A stretch of 64,000 nt of DNA from Schizochytrium sp. CCTCC M209059 (lineage: Eukaryota; Sar; Bigyra; Thraustochytrida; Thraustochytriidae), in contig KN805386.1 in assembly GCA_000818945.1 (NCBI GenBank), positions 509,948-573,947 on the forward strand, written 5' to 3'. A model generated the notes under the pieces. The model was not told the DNA's origin, did no database searches, and worked only from the letters and a program-made list of their open reading frames with translations. The position numbers and the translations under genes were made by a program. Positions 29,371-41,260 of the stretch are shown here, in pieces (within the stretch, counting starts at the first letter, position 1; every line of letters begins with the position of its first letter).

Positions 29371-32196
29371 TCAAGACGGTGATGACGAAGGTGCAACGAG
29401 GGTGGTGGAGAGCACTTGCAAGAGGCCCAAACGGGCGGCGCGGTTCGCCGCGCGGACAGAGACGCTGCAGGACCCAGAGACAAGCGCCAGACGAACGAGG
29501 CAACCCACAGCCGCAGGCTTTTGCGTCTTCGGATTCATCGTAGCGGTCTCAATCGTGCAGGCTGCAGAAATGGACTGACCTTCCAAAGGCTTCCAAGCCG
29601 CAAGGTGAAGCGACTCGAGCACGGAAACGGCGTGATCAATATCATTCAAACCGAGCGTCGTGAGCGAAGTGGTGTCCTGGGCCCCATCACCGAGAGAAGT
29701 CCACTTTGCCGAGAAATCTTGATCGGAAAACTTGACCGGCTGCGCGAACGAGGTAATCGCCGTAGGCAGGCGCAAATCCACAAAATACAGCAGACCGTTG
29801 AAAGAGTAGGACAGCTTGATGTCGAGTGGTCGCTCAAATGGTACCATGCAGGTGACCAGAAGCTGTTGGCGGGTTTGCGCATGCGGGGGAATGACAGGGT
29901 CCACAATAGACGCCTGCACATTGAGGTTTGCGTTGCCAAGTACAGTACAAATGACCTCTTGGCACGGAAGCGAAGTCTTATTGCCAAAGAATAGCATTAC
30001 CTTCCCTGAAGACCCCTGATACTGATGTTGCACACCCACTTGCACAATGGCGTCCTCGTGCAGCAACCCTCGAGGCTGGACCAGGGCCTTGCGGTAGAGC
30101 TCGAGACTGACGTCTTTGGCAAGGCGAACGGACGGAGCTGTGATCGTGTAGTCGTCATCTCCAAGATTGAGCAGGTCGCCGATTGCATCCTCTGCATCCT
30201 CTGCACTTTCAGCGCCTTGCGCTTGGGGCAATGGAGGGGCCGAAGACGCAGTCGAGGGAACGGCCGAAGAAGCATCTGCTGCAGTGGCAGAGGATTGCTT
30301 TAAAGAAACGGCCACGCCAGGGCTCGCTGCAGAACGGTTGGCGCCGGTGCGCACCCCATGAATCTCTGCGGCGAGCTGCTCCTGTGAGAACTCTGGCATG
30401 GGTTCGAGCACTCTCCCCTGACTGACGACGTCGAGGCTTGCCAGCGCAAAGTATTCGCATGCCCGCTGCTGCAACTCGAGGTCGCTCGAGTCGCGATAAG
30501 CGTCCATGAGCAGGTTCACCTCTTCGCCAAGGTCGCTAGGGTACATGAGTGCGAGCTTGGCGTACGCATGCAAAAGAATGCAGCGCGTTGAGTTGGAAGC
30601 GGTGCCAAAGTGCTGGTTGATCTCTTCAAAAAGCAAGGGAACGCTAACGCCGCTGCGTTCGACCAGAATGTTGCCAAACTCGCCCAGCAAGTAGGCGCAG
30701 AACTTGATGCCGCATTCATGCACGTGCGGCGCTTGCAGCGTACGCAGCGCTGCTTCCGCAGCGGCCTGCTGCACTTCGCGCGTGTTGGTGACAACCTGTA
30801 CCGCGCGGTGCCAAATATCGTCCGAGACAAAATCGCCTGCTGTCTCGATGAGATGCATGACCGTGTCAATGTACCAAATCTTATCCTCGGCAAAGCGTTC
30901 CGCGAGAATGGCAATCTTGAGAACCATCTCCGGTTTGATGGCGTAACTTGCGGTTCCAAGGTACTTGAGCAAGCGTTCAACGATTGTTTGCGCATTCGAC
31001 GCATCGCACATGGCGAACACGAGATCCAGGCAGCGCTTACGAATGGAATCGTCTTTGACCTCGAGTGAGGCGAGAATAACCTCTTGATGTTCGCGAACGT
31101 TGATGAGGGCGCGCGCCATACCCTCGCGGTTAGCCATTTGCGCAAGGCGCGCCATGCCTGCGAGGCCAAGGTACCGCACGTTCGGGTCCTTGAGAACAAT
31201 GAGGCGAGCAAGAAGACTAATGGTGCTCTGGAGCAAATCCGGGTGCGCGCGGGCGCCATAGTGCAGCACGAGGTTGACGGCCTCGGTTCGCACAGAGTGG
31301 AGGGCACTTGCCTTGACGACAGTAGTTCCCGCGTCGCTGAATTTGACGAGCACCTGGAGAATGCGCACGAGCGTGGGGCCATGTTCGGCGTGTGATGGAA
31401 AATCGAAACGTTGCAAATACTGCAATGCTTGCACCTGAAGAATTGGACAGGGTACGCCATGGTAGAGATAGCCTGAGGGAACATCAGCGATGAGCACGAG
31501 ACGCTCGAGCAGTTTGATGACCACCGGGACTGAATCCTGGAGCGCGCCATCCGGGTCCGGGGTGCTGGAAAGTATGCCCAGCATAGCAAGCGTGAGACCT
31601 AGCTCAAAGCTCTGCTCTAGGCAGGGCAGCGCAAAGCTGACGACGGACTCGGCATCGAGCAGGTCCGGCTCGAAGCGTGCGAGGCTGGCCGCGCAGAGCG
31701 CAGCTTTCTTGCGCACGGGCGCGGGCGTGCCGTCGTTGGAGACGAGACGCAGGACGTCGGGACCGAGCGCACTGGCAAGCTCGGGTCCGCCAATGTTGCC
31801 GCAAAAGTGGAGCGCCAGAATCTGATCAAAGGTCTTGTCACTTTGGAGGTCGTTACGGACGGTATTGATTGCGAGACGCGCCAGCTCTGCGTCACTGCCA
31901 ATGAGCGTGCTCAGGGCGAGGTAGCCTACTTGCTTTTCGGCGGCATTCGAGGAACTCGCCAGGTTGACGGCCTCGACATGACCGAATTCGACTTCGTAGC
32001 CGAGCATGTGTATATAGACCAATTTCCAGACATATTTCTTTCTGTCATAGCTTTTCAGCTGCTTGCTGCCGGAGAACTTGGACCGCACATTTGCGAGTTC
32101 CTTGCGGACGCGAGACCTCTCTGCTTCCTGGCTCGTGCACTGCCGAACGTCGTTAACGAACTTGCGCAGGCCGCGCTTCGTTGTCATGGTCTGCAT
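29371..32196 (-). CDS. AP2A: AP-2 complex subunit alpha (alpha-adaptin)
   Basis: This is the large subunit of the clathrin adaptor AP-2, which recruits cargo and clathrin to PIP2-rich plasma membrane. I take ATG 32196 (941 residues); ATG 32187 is also possible, and the open frame above it starts only at a GTG. The trunk opens with RGLRKFVNDVRQC, ELANVRSKF and YDRKKYVWKL, the last holding the KKY lipid-contact residues. GHVEAVNLASS and EKQVGYLALSTL follow, all matching alpha rather than beta or gamma adaptins. HEAT-like helices fill residues 1-600. A hinge rich in Ser, Ala, Thr and Pro (about 625-690) leads to the ear, about 240 residues with beta-sandwich and platform parts. The gene is divergent from the dioxygenase gene, 0.75 kb away. 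Confidence 0.92.
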   Translation of the reverse strand: MQTMTTKRGLRKFVNDVRQCTSQEAERSRVRKELANVRSKFSGSKQLKSYDRKKYVWKLVYIHMLGYEVEFGHVEAVNLASSSNAAEKQVGYLALSTLIGSDAELARLAINTVRNDLQSDKTFDQILALHFCGNIGGPELASALGPDVLRLVSNDGTPAPVRKKAALCAASLARFEPDLLDAESVVSFALPCLEQSFELGLTLAMLGILSSTPDPDGALQDSVPVVIKLLERLVLIADVPSGYLYHGVPCPILQVQALQYLQRFDFPSHAEHGPTLVRILQVLVKFSDAGTTVVKASALHSVRTEAVNLVLHYGARAHPDLLQSTISLLARLIVLKDPNVRYLGLAGMARLAQMANREGMARALINVREHQEVILASLEVKDDSIRKRCLDLVFAMCDASNAQTIVERLLKYLGTASYAIKPEMVLKIAILAERFAEDKIWYIDTVMHLIETAGDFVSDDIWHRAVQVVTNTREVQQAAAEAALRTLQAPHVHECGIKFCAYLLGEFGNILVERSGVSVPLLFEEINQHFGTASNSTRCILLHAYAKLALMYPSDLGEEVNLLMDAYRDSSDLELQQRACEYFALASLDVVSQGRVLEPMPEFSQEQLAAEIHGVRTGANRSAASPGVAVSLKQSSATAADASSAVPSTASSAPPLPQAQGAESAEDAEDAIGDLLNLGDDDYTITAPSVRLAKDVSLELYRKALVQPRGLLHEDAIVQVGVQHQYQGSSGKVMLFFGNKTSLPCQEVICTVLGNANLNVQASIVDPVIPPHAQTRQQLLVTCMVPFERPLDIKLSYSFNGLLYFVDLRLPTAITSFAQPVKFSDQDFSAKWTSLGDGAQDTTSLTTLGLNDIDHAVSVLESLHLAAWKPLEGQSISAACTIETATMNPKTQKPAAVGCLVRLALVSGSCSVSVRAANRAARLGLLQVLSTTLVAPSSSPS

Positions 32197-32899
32197 CTTC
32201 GCTGCTGGCGTTGCTGTCGCTGCGTGAGCGAGCGTGAATGTCCGAGCGGCAGTCGGGCCGATCGAACGCGCAAGAAGGGAGAGGAGCGCGTGACGGAAAG
32301 CGCGCTCTCTCGCCCTCGAGCAGCCGAAGGTGAGCGGCGGGCCACTTCGCACGGCACGATAAGGGATCTTGACGCGGCTTGGGCGAAAAGGATCCTTCAC
32401 TCTTTAAATTTGCCCTTTGTCCATGCCAGATGAGGCCTACCTGTACCTGTGACGATTTTATCAGGTCACCCCACCTCACCACGCCGTCCAAAAATAGCCT
32501 GGCTTCGAGCACAGTCTTGGCTTATCATCAGCCATGCCAGGAACGGAGGTTCTAAGTGCAACCCCACGTATTCCGAGGTGAGCGACTGCAAAGCCTGCCT
32601 TGATTGACCCAGAGTAGCATCGGGAGCTTTTGGGGAGTTTGAGGCCCCAAGCAAGAGGCGAAACATGAAGCGACCCGATTCGCAAGCATCGAGTTTTGCA
32701 CCGCAGTCCTGTCCGTCCCGCCTCAATCGCGACTGCAAACGCGACTGCAACGCGGAGGTCGAGACCGCAGGGCAAACACAGATCGCCAAACCCCAATTGG
32801 GTAAGACGAGCACGACCCAGAGTCAGTCCTGCGCAGCTGCAGCTGGAGCCGAAACCAAAACGCGGCGAGAGACTGCGTGCGAACTTGAAGAAGAAAAAG

Positions 32900-32931
<32 letters not shown>

Positions 32932-32947
32932 GGAGGAGGAGGAGGAG
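32197..32947. promoter_or_regulatory. Shared divergent promoter region
   Basis: A 0.75-kb stretch between AP-2 alpha (-) and the PhyH dioxygenase (+) must hold both promoters. The right end is a 60-bp purine tract touching the dioxygenase ATG. No TATA box stands out. Confidence 0.5.
32887..32947. repeat. GAA/GGA purine tract abutting a start codon
   Basis: About twelve GAA-type units, then TA, then about five GGA units run directly into ATG 32948. It is likely 5' UTR or core promoter. Confidence 0.85.
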
Positions 32948-33778
32948 ATGATGGCCGCAACGAGGTACCAATGGGCAGCGGAGAAGGCGGACCCTGCCGG
33001 GCTCGCAGCCCGCATCGAGGCGAGCCTTGACACGCACGGGTACGCGATTGTGGAAGGGTTCTTGGACGGGGCACGCGTTGCCGCAATGAAGGCCGAAATC
33101 ACTGGGATCCTGGACAGCGTACCCGAAGGCAGGAATGACTTCGAGGGGTTCAAGACACGTCGCATGTACGCGGTGTTTGCCAAGACGAGGTCATTCGACG
33201 ACCTCGCGACGCATCCTCTCGTCCTGGACGTGGTGGAGCGCGGCCTTGAATCGGACGAGTTCCTGTTGTCGAGCCCAACAGGCATCGAGATCCACCCTGG
33301 CGAGGTGGAGCAGATGGTGCATCGGGATGACGGCAAGTACCCCATTGACAAGTTGGCGGTGCAAGACGTCATCATGAACTCCATGTGGGCTCTTGACGAT
33401 TTCACAGAGGAAAATGGCAGCACAATTTTGTTTCCTGGGACGCACAAATTGGATAAGGTGACGCAGAAACAGATGCTGGCCGAGTCGCCGTGCAAATTGA
33501 AGAAGATATCGGCAACCATGCCGAAAGGTTCGGTCATGTTCTACCGAGGCAGTCTCTTGCACGGCGGGGGTGCAAACCGGTCTGACAAGGCCCGCTTGGG
33601 TGTCATTCTGGAGTACTGCTCGGGCTGGGTCAGGCCCCAAGAAAATCACTTTCTTGCGGTACCTCGAGAAACGGTGAAAACTCTCCCGGATCGTCTTCAG
33701 GAGCTGCTCGGCTACTCTGTTGCGTCGCCATTCATTGGCTACGTCGATGGGAGGCACCCAAAGAAAAGTTTGCTCTGA
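32948..33778 (+). CDS. Phytanoyl-CoA dioxygenase (PhyH) family oxygenase
   Basis: The 276-residue protein belongs to the Fe(II)/2-oxoglutarate-dependent PhyH superfamily. The iron triad is visible as H125-x-D127 (MVHRDDG) and distal H205 (SLLHGGGANRS). R216, eleven residues on, is placed to bind 2-oxoglutarate. The N-terminal GYAIVEGFLD segment is the usual family opening. No peroxisomal targeting signal is seen: the C-terminus ends KKSLL, not SKL. It is therefore less likely to be a true peroxisomal phytanoyl-CoA hydroxylase and could act on another lipid or secondary metabolite. Start ATG 32948 has a second in-frame ATG directly after it. The gene converges on the F-box/ARM gene with 271 bp between stops. 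Confidence 0.85.
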   Translation: MMAATRYQWAAEKADPAGLAARIEASLDTHGYAIVEGFLDGARVAAMKAEITGILDSVPEGRNDFEGFKTRRMYAVFAKTRSFDDLATHPLVLDVVERGLESDEFLLSSPTGIEIHPGEVEQMVHRDDGKYPIDKLAVQDVIMNSMWALDDFTEENGSTILFPGTHKLDKVTQKQMLAESPCKLKKISATMPKGSVMFYRGSLLHGGGANRSDKARLGVILEYCSGWVRPQENHFLAVPRETVKTLPDRLQELLGYSVASPFIGYVDGRHPKKSLL

Positions 33779-33897
33779 TTTCTTCACGTTTGATTGCAAT
33801 GCACAAAAGTGCTTTCGGAAGAGAGAGAGAGAGAAAGAGAAAAAGGGAGAACCACGGACGCGAATCGTTCCTTGTAGCTAACTAAGGCAAAGTATTT

Positions 33898-33924
33898 GGA
33901 AAGAAAGAAAGAAAGAAAGAAAAA
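33898..33924. repeat. (GAAA)n microsatellite
   Basis: About six GAAA units in the purine-rich convergent spacer between the PhyH gene and the F-box/ARM gene. Confidence 0.8.
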
Positions 33925-34049
33925 CAGAAGAAGAATAAACCTAACAGAATTTTTCGAAGGAAAAAGAAAAGAAAAGAAATGAAATGAAGAAAACGAAAAG
34001 TGATTGGCCCTTGCGATTTGCTTTGATTTGATTTGCAAGCGAGAACAAT

Positions 34050-37000
34050 CTATGTACAAAAGGGAACGAAGCCGGGCGCAGGTGCACCAAATCGCATGGG
34101 TTGGTGTCCGAGATTAACACGCACCACAGTTCCCTGGCTTGCCGAGATGGCAGGCGTGATACCAACGGAGCAAGCCCCACGCACACCGGAAAAGGCGAGG
34201 CCCATGGGAGCGGCAAAGCTACCATTAAGGCCAAAAAAGATTTCGCCCGCGTCAATGTCTGCGGCAACAGTGAGGACGTCACCTGGGGTCCATTGGGTAC
34301 CAAAGGGTGTCTCTCCTGGCCATCTTCGGCACTTTTGACCGTCGACTGCCCAACTGTCCTGAAGCGCTGGGTTCGAGCACGGAAATCCAAGACCGTAGTC
34401 GGAGAGATAGTTTCGATGCATGGCGAAGCGGCACGATGCCCACCCAAAAGAAGGTGCATCGGTAACCTTGACAATTTCAATTTCGAAAAAGACCTTGCCA
34501 GAGCTTACGAAACGATCGAATGCGCCGACAGTGGCGTAGCTGAAAAAGCGCATGGTACCATCAAACGAGTTCGCAGTCTGCACATCACCTGGCACGCCCC
34601 TAATTCTGCGAAGAGGCAGCAGACCTCGGCTCAGATGCTCATGCGTCATGGCATTCTCCACAATTAAGCTGTCGGAGTGCATTTGATGGGGCGCAGGCCC
34701 GAGCATGGCTATCCGCTGCAGGATGTAGCCAGCATCTTCACGCACGAGACTTGGCGACGCAGAAACCGAAGACATGACTGACGCAGTGGCTCCTAGAATG
34801 GTCATTGCAGCGGGAGACAACGCATGGCTGGAGGCCTGAAAGTAGAGCGCGACGAGGTGACTCACGGGCAAGTGTTCCACAATGAGCTGAGCGTGATCGG
34901 GGGCGAGATGGGCTAGCGTGCTAAGCGCAAGGTAGACAGTCTCTGCCGTCCCAAACTGGACGACTTGCGCAAGACGCGGAATGGCCCCGGCGCGGACGAT
35001 GGCAAGACGTGTCTGCGCGGGCCCGCTGGCAACGAGTCGAAGCGCCGAGAGGACCTGGGTGAGCGCTTTCGTAGCCGGGAGATTGATGTGTCGCACGAGT
35101 TTATCGACGCCGCCATGCATGACAACAAGCTCCTTGTGAAACTCGAGAAAGGCAAGGCTGCGCATCGCGCCAGCAACACGGCACACGACCTCTGGGTTGG
35201 TGGAATCCAGCCGACGCACCAGCGCTGGGATGGCGCTTGGGTCGCGGAAGATTGCATTGTCGATGTCAGCATGCATGGCAAGATTCCATAGACAGCCCGC
35301 AGCGGAAATGACCATGGATTCGTTCGTTGAGGCGTCGACAATGCGAATAAAGTACGGGACAGCATTGGCGCTCAAAAGCGCCGCGCGGTTGCTTGCGTTG
35401 AAACTGAGAGCGAGCAGCGCCCCACAGGTCTGACGACGGAGCATTGCTTCGCGGTCCGAGAGAAGGCCGACGAGGACGGCCACAGCGCCGAGCGCCCCCG
35501 CCCTCAGTTGCACGCATTCGCGAGTGGCGAGAATGCGCAGGGTTGCTGTGGCCTTGATGACGAGCATTGTCTCGTCCTCGGAAAACGCAGAGAGGGAGTG
35601 CATTAGGGACGGCTCGCGCGCGACGGTAGCGTTGGCCACGACGCGGGCGCGGACAATGCTCACGAGGGGCTCGAGAACTCCATTGTTGGCGAGAATGTCC
35701 TTGTTGGTGTCGAGAATGGCGAGATTGCGCAGGGCGCCGGACGCTTGGAGCTTGGCGGTGATGCTTCCCGTTTGAAGCACGGCAGCAAGCGCAGCGATGG
35801 CGCCAGGGGTGGCGGCGATGACGCTGCCGATCTCGAGGCTCGCGGCGAGGTTCCACAACGCGCCAGCGGCCTCAGCTACGGTTTCGGGCGGTCCGATCTG
35901 AACGAGGCGGACGAGACAGGCAATGAGATGGGGGGAGTCCTGGACAAGGCGTTCGCGTTCGCCCTGGACGGCGGCGAGAAAAAGGACGATTGAGGCACAG
36001 TATTGCATAATGTCGAGATCTTGACTGGAATACGTGCGCGGTTTGCAGAGCGCGCGGTGAAGCTCGCGCGCGGCGGCTGCACCTGCGCCGTGGCGCGACA
36101 TATCCGGCACCGCCTCGCGCGTCTGAGAGACGCGGGCAACCACTTGGAAGACGAGGCGGCGCATGGAGATTGGTGTCGCATCAGGGTTCGCAATGAGTTC
36201 CAAAAGGATGGGAACAATGCCACTGGTGGCCAGTGTGGTGGAAGAGTGCAGGCCCTCGTGAAAGGCAAAGGCAGAGAGAATGTCGAGGGTGTCCTCGATC
36301 GCGCGCTGCACTCTCGCGCAAAGGGGAGGGTGCGCGGAATCGAGTCTGCGAATGAGCTGCGGCAAAATAGTGTCGACACTCGCGAGTTTGTAGTTTCGGA
36401 TATTGTTTTTCGCCTCGAGCGCGATGACCGGGTTGGCGCTACCTAAGAGGGGCTCGGTGGCGACCACATCGCAGCGCTTGAGTTTGAGCTTGGCGAGCGC
36501 CGGGAGTGTATCCAACGCAGAAAGGTCCTGGGCAAGGGCACATCCGCTAACGTCGAGGTGGAAGAGGCGTGGATGATCACGGAGGGGGTCGATACTAGGC
36601 ACGCGCGCACAGTCTGCAATGGAGAGCTTTTCCAGCGAGGTGCATGCAGCGAGGGCGTCAACGTTGCGTACGAGGTGGCATCCACCTAGATCGAGGACAG
36701 TGAGGTTTGGACATGCCCTGAGTGCGCTAATGTCTTCGAGGTTCCTGCACATGTACAAAGAGAGCTCTGCAAGACTGTTGCCGGCTGGAACAAAGTCTGC
36801 CGAGACGAGATTGCGCGTGTTGCGGACGTACAAGTGAGAGAGACGTGGGAGCGATCGTAGCACCTGAGCATTTTCGAGGTGTCCGCAAGAGACGCCCGCA
36901 TCAAAGCACTCGAGGCGGTGGCAGTTCGCCATACGGTTGGCGTCGATGGCGTCGACATCCCCGGTCATGATGAGTCTGACGAGTTTTGAATCATCAATAA

Positions 37001-37318
37001 GATCCCAAAGGCTCAATTCGTTGTCTCCTCCTCCTCCTCCTTCTTCTTCTTCTCTGTCTCCCGGGCGTACACGTAGACCCGTGATAGTCCAGTTTGTCAT
37101 GCGTCGACTGGTGGATTCCTGAATATGATATCCGTTCTTGCTCGGTACAGATGGCGCGACGAGCATCATCTCTTCGTCATCAGGATGGGGTGTCTCCTCG
37201 TCATCATCGTTGATGTCATTGCCTTCGTCGTCGAATTCCGAATCGCAGTCGGGGTGAAAATGGCAAAAGTTCACGCCCGTGCCCGGTTTGTCGCCGCTGT
37301 CCGCGTGGGACGGGGGTC

Positions 37319-37349
<31 letters not shown>

Positions 37350-38129
37350 GAGCGCTGACTGCGCAAGTTGTTTGACGTCAAAGACGCGTTGAAGCTGATC
37401 GAGACGGAGAGGTTGGCCCTGAAGTGCAGCAAGAAAGGCGTGGCACACGGTTGTCAGCTGCACGGTCTCTTGAACTTGCAAAAAGTCTGCGACGCTGCGC
37501 AGAATGCCGGGTTCTGCGCCGGCAAGCTTTTGCAAGCGTCCGAGAGGGACCTCGATGCCCCATCGGGAGCGCTTCGTTCCTGCACGTTTGCGTTCGTGAA
37601 GATGGAGAGAGTTGTCGGACTCTGTCTGGAGGAAGAAGAAGGGGTTACGTTGGCGGTACACGGAGTTGCCGCCCAAATCCATGGTTTCTGCCTCGTCGAG
37701 GTCTTCGATTTCGTCGCCGCAGTAGTATTCCACGCGACCGTTATCGTGGCGCTCGTCGGAGCCCCCGAGCATGCTGGGCACGGATCCGTCGCTGTTGGTG
37801 CGGCGATGGTCGCTTGCGGCTGGCTTTTCGTCTGCGGCTGTTTTTCCGTCTGCGTCGTGATCATCGTTGCTGCTACGGTGCGCGAATGTGTGAGTGAGGA
37901 TGGCATCGCATGTGCGCAGCGCCTCTAGCTTTGCCTTGCGGTCATTTTCGACTGCGTCTTGAACGAGGGCTTCGAGGTCTTCTGCGGAGGCCCGTTGCTT
38001 TCTCTGGCGCTTGGTCCCCAGTCTCTCCTCGGCTCGAGGCGTCGTCGTCCTCCTCCTCCAGGGCGACCGCGCGGAGGCGCCGGCGCCTGCTGCTGGGCCC
38101 ACGCTGGGCGTCTTGCGCTTGACGGTCAT
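34050..38129 (-). CDS. F-box / LRR / armadillo / SPRY protein
   Basis: With ATG 38129 as start the protein has 1359 residues; ATG 38231 in the same frame would add 34 acidic and basic residues. The basic N-terminus (KRKTPS, KRQRKQR) suggests nuclear entry. An F-box-like helix set sits near 205-250 (ILRSVADFLQVQETVQLTTVC). A polyalanine run near 262-272 and two acidic linkers follow. Leucine-rich repeats occupy about 400-555, with periodic LxxLxLxxC. Armadillo repeats fill about 575-1130, with typical AAGALWNLA and ASGALRNLA helices. A SPRY/B30.2-type domain closes the protein (about 1190-1355: GKVFFEIEI, GWASC, WAVDG, FFGLNG). The F-box plus LRR plus ARM order recalls plant ARABIDILLO proteins; a SPRY end is not typical of them. 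A role as an SCF ubiquitin-ligase substrate receptor is inferred. Confidence 0.85.
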
Positions 38130-38382
38130 CTCCGCGGCTGCTGCAACCGCGGCCTCCTCGTCGTCCTCGTCGTCCTCGTCGCGCCCGCGTCTCGGTTTTG
38201 CACAACAACTCGTCCGAGTCCCACGCCGCATGCTTGGCCGTGCACTTGCGCGTGCACCTGGCCCGCATCCTGCTTCCTGCAGATCTGGGGCGGCCGCTTG
38301 CACACCGAGCTCGGCGCTGTGCTCGCGGCTGCCGCTTTCGCCGTCGACGTTCCCGTGCACAACCACCTCAAAGCCGCGCCCG

Positions 38383-38392
38383 NNNNNNNNNN
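38383..38392. other. Assembly gap, 10 N
   Basis: Ten undetermined bases lie in very GC-rich DNA upstream of the F-box/ARM gene. Frames crossing it should not be trusted. Confidence 0.99.
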
Positions 38393-38703
38393 CGCGCCCC
38401 GGCGCTCCCTGCGCGCGCGGACGCCATTCGCCGCCCTCGCCGCCCTCGCGCCGCCCCGACCCGCTCTGCCGCCTCGACCCGCTCTGCCGCGCGCGGGCTG
38501 GAGCCGGGCGAGGTCCGCCGGGGCGCAGAGCGAGCAGGCAGGCTAGCTGCGAGCAGGCAGACCAGCAGGGCGAGCAGGCAGGGCAGGGAGAGAGAGCAGG
38601 GAAGAGAGAGAGCGCAGCGGAACTGGGCAGGCAGTGCGCGGACCGAGCCAGGCGCGCAGAGGGGGCCGAGGACCCGCGCGGGCAACGCTCGGCGCGATCG
38701 AGC

Positions 38704-38705
<2 letters not shown>

Positions 38706-38745
<40 letters not shown>

Positions 38746-38797
38746 GAAGAGGCGCGGGCGGGAGGATGGATGAATGGATGGATGGATGGATGGATGA
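38706..38797. repeat. (CAGG)n and (ATGG)n microsatellites
   Basis: About nine CAGG units (38706-38743) are followed after 20 bp by about eight ATGG-type units (38764-38797). Confidence 0.9.
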
Positions 38798-39152
38798 GCG
38801 CGCCGGCGAGCGAGGGAGAGAGGCCTTGTCTGGTTCTCTCTCTCTCGGCGCCAAGGCTGGCTTGGCTGACGGGCGAGGACCCTCGAACGAGCGGTCGCGG
38901 CTTGCAAGCAGGCAAGCAGGCAGGGCAGAGCAAGAAGAAAGGGCACGCTCGCTCGCAATCGAGCTCTCGCTTCGCGGCGCTGGCTCGCGCGTCCCTCTCC
39001 TTCCCTCCCTCTCTCTGGGCTGCCTGCTGGGCTCCTTTTCCTGTTCTCCCGACGCCCGCCGCGCTGGGCTTCTTTCTCCGCCGGCCGGCTGGGCTTCTCG
39101 CCGCCGCGATCGAGCCGCCGACTGCGCCCAGGCCGCGCAGAGGGCGGGCCGG

Positions 39153-39227
39153 GTCTGTGTGTCTGTCTGTCTGTCTGTGTGTCTGTCTGTGTGTCTGTCT
39201 GTCTGTCTGTCTGTTCTTCTGTCTGTC
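39153..39227. repeat. (CTGT)n microsatellite, interrupted
   Basis: CTGT units with a few GTGT interruptions. The reverse complement is ACAG, the same tetramer family as the GACA array at 20385. Confidence 0.9.
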
Positions 39228-41260
39228 GCGTCTGCGCCTGTTGCGTCCGCCAAGGCGAGGGAACGCAGGCGGAAGAAAGCAGACGGCGGGGACACCCCGG
39301 GGACACCCCACCCCGGCGCCGGCTCTCCCTGGCGAGCTAGCAGCGCAGCACAGCGGCGGTGTTCTCGGGGAGACTGACACTGAGACGAGGGCCGTCCGTG
39401 GCCGCGTCGCCAGCGGCGGCGCCTCTCGCCTTCTCCTGGCTTGCCTTGAGGATCTGGGCTTGGCTCGCCTTGGCTTGGCTTGGTCTGGGGGGGCCAGCAG
39501 GCATCCACCGCGTGTGTCAAAGGTTCGGAGAGTGTGCTCCTGCTGCTTACGCCGAAGCTCGGCTTTAATTTAACGGTGTTCGGGATTTGCCTGCATGCTG
39601 ACTCGGCCCCGGCGGATGGCGGCTTCTTTCGTCAAGAAAAAAAATCCCCGCTGGAAATTAAGCTTGTAGGGACCTTCTATGGTGCATGCAGGCTCTCGTT
39701 TTTTGACCTGCCAGTTGTTGCTGCTACCTGCGCTTCGTCGCTCGGCTTGGCTTGGCTTGGCGATCCATCTACGATCGCACATACAATAAAACCCTGAGCC
39801 TGAGCCGGCCAAGCGTCGCATATCGGAAACGCTGCGCCGCGTCCAGCCTCCGCGCGCCCAGTATGGCATCAAGACCTTGCCTTGGGGTCGTGCACGCGCG
39901 GGGCACGCGCAGATTTAGTCCAGCTTTAACTTGACAGCGCTCAGATGTCAAACTACCTTTTTCCAAGTTACTACCACAACCAGGCGAGCGACTCAAAATG
40001 AATGTGCCGCGCGCGCTGCGCACGCGCCGCGCGCGCACGAGGGACGAGCTCCGAAGCGGGCCGCGGTACGCTGCAGCCAGCTGACGCCGCCATGGGCACC
40101 AGTGCCACGGAGGCTAGCAGCAGCAGTGGCCGCAGCCGGCCGGCTGCAGCAGGCGCCAGCGTTGCGGGAAGCCAACTCGTTCTCAGGCTCGCAGCAGGAA
40201 TGGCTGGTTAATTGTATCGGCGAGAGTGTGACCAACGTGGAGCCCGTGGGCCAGGGCCGTGCTCACTGGCGGAGAACTTGCGAAATTGTGCGATGACGAG
40301 CCTGGGTTCGCGGCCGCGCGCGCGAAAAGGAGAGCCTGGACGCCGCGGACGCGAAGCCTGGGCGTGTAGAAAGACGCATCGGTTGGCAGTGGAACGGCTC
40401 GCAAAATCGAAGGGTCCTGTGGGGGAGGAGGATGCAGCAGGTACCTAGCCTCTTGAAGAGCGCAGCGCGAGACACGCGGGTATCACTCTACTTCTCTCGG
40501 TCTTTTCTATCACGAGCACGAATGCATGCGAGCCTGAAGACTTACAAAATCGTAGTAAAGCGATGCAGAGGTCTCAAAAATTTGGTTGTGACTCCTCCGT
40601 TCTTGGGGTTTCGGCGTCGCATGAAGAGCGGCAGCTGCTGGACTAGCTGGCTGGATGGTTGACTGGTGGACGAAGTGCTTTTGGAAAAAAGCGGGAAACC
40701 GCCGAAAACAAGGATCGTACTTTCTGCACTTCCTGCCTGCAGCCCGAGAGATTTCCAGGAATGAGCAAAAACGGCTTATGAGACGGCAATTGGGTTTTTG
40801 AGCTCGCAATGATGAATAAGGAGAGAATTCACGATCTGTTCATTCAGACTTGCTCTTGTCCTGCAGTCACCACTTCTCGCTCCGATGGAGAGCCTCCTAT
40901 GGACCAACTGCCACAACAGCCAACAGCTCCCAAATCCCATTCTGACACCGCAGGTGACGTGGGCAAGCAGAGTGTGGAATTTCTGCAAAAATGCCGACCA
41001 CGTTTAAATTAACTCTATGGAATGAGCTTATTCATCGCCTTTTTGGCATCGCTGACCGTCTGAGACGCCAGCACCACTGCCCAACACCAGAACTATCTGT
41101 ATCCTCAATCGTAAGATCTTCATGAATTCGGGAACGTGAGTAAGGATAGCAAGCAATGTTTGTTTGTTCAGAAAGTGGCGGTACTTCATCGTGACTTTAA
41201 AACGACTTGGCTCGATAAGAAGGTAGAACCGACTCATTGATTGGCCAGTGGCACCGAAGT

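Noticed and set aside
38011..39573. Long frames on both strands around 38.0-39.6 kb
   Set aside because: They cross the N gap and several microsatellites and are driven by high GC. No domain is seen.
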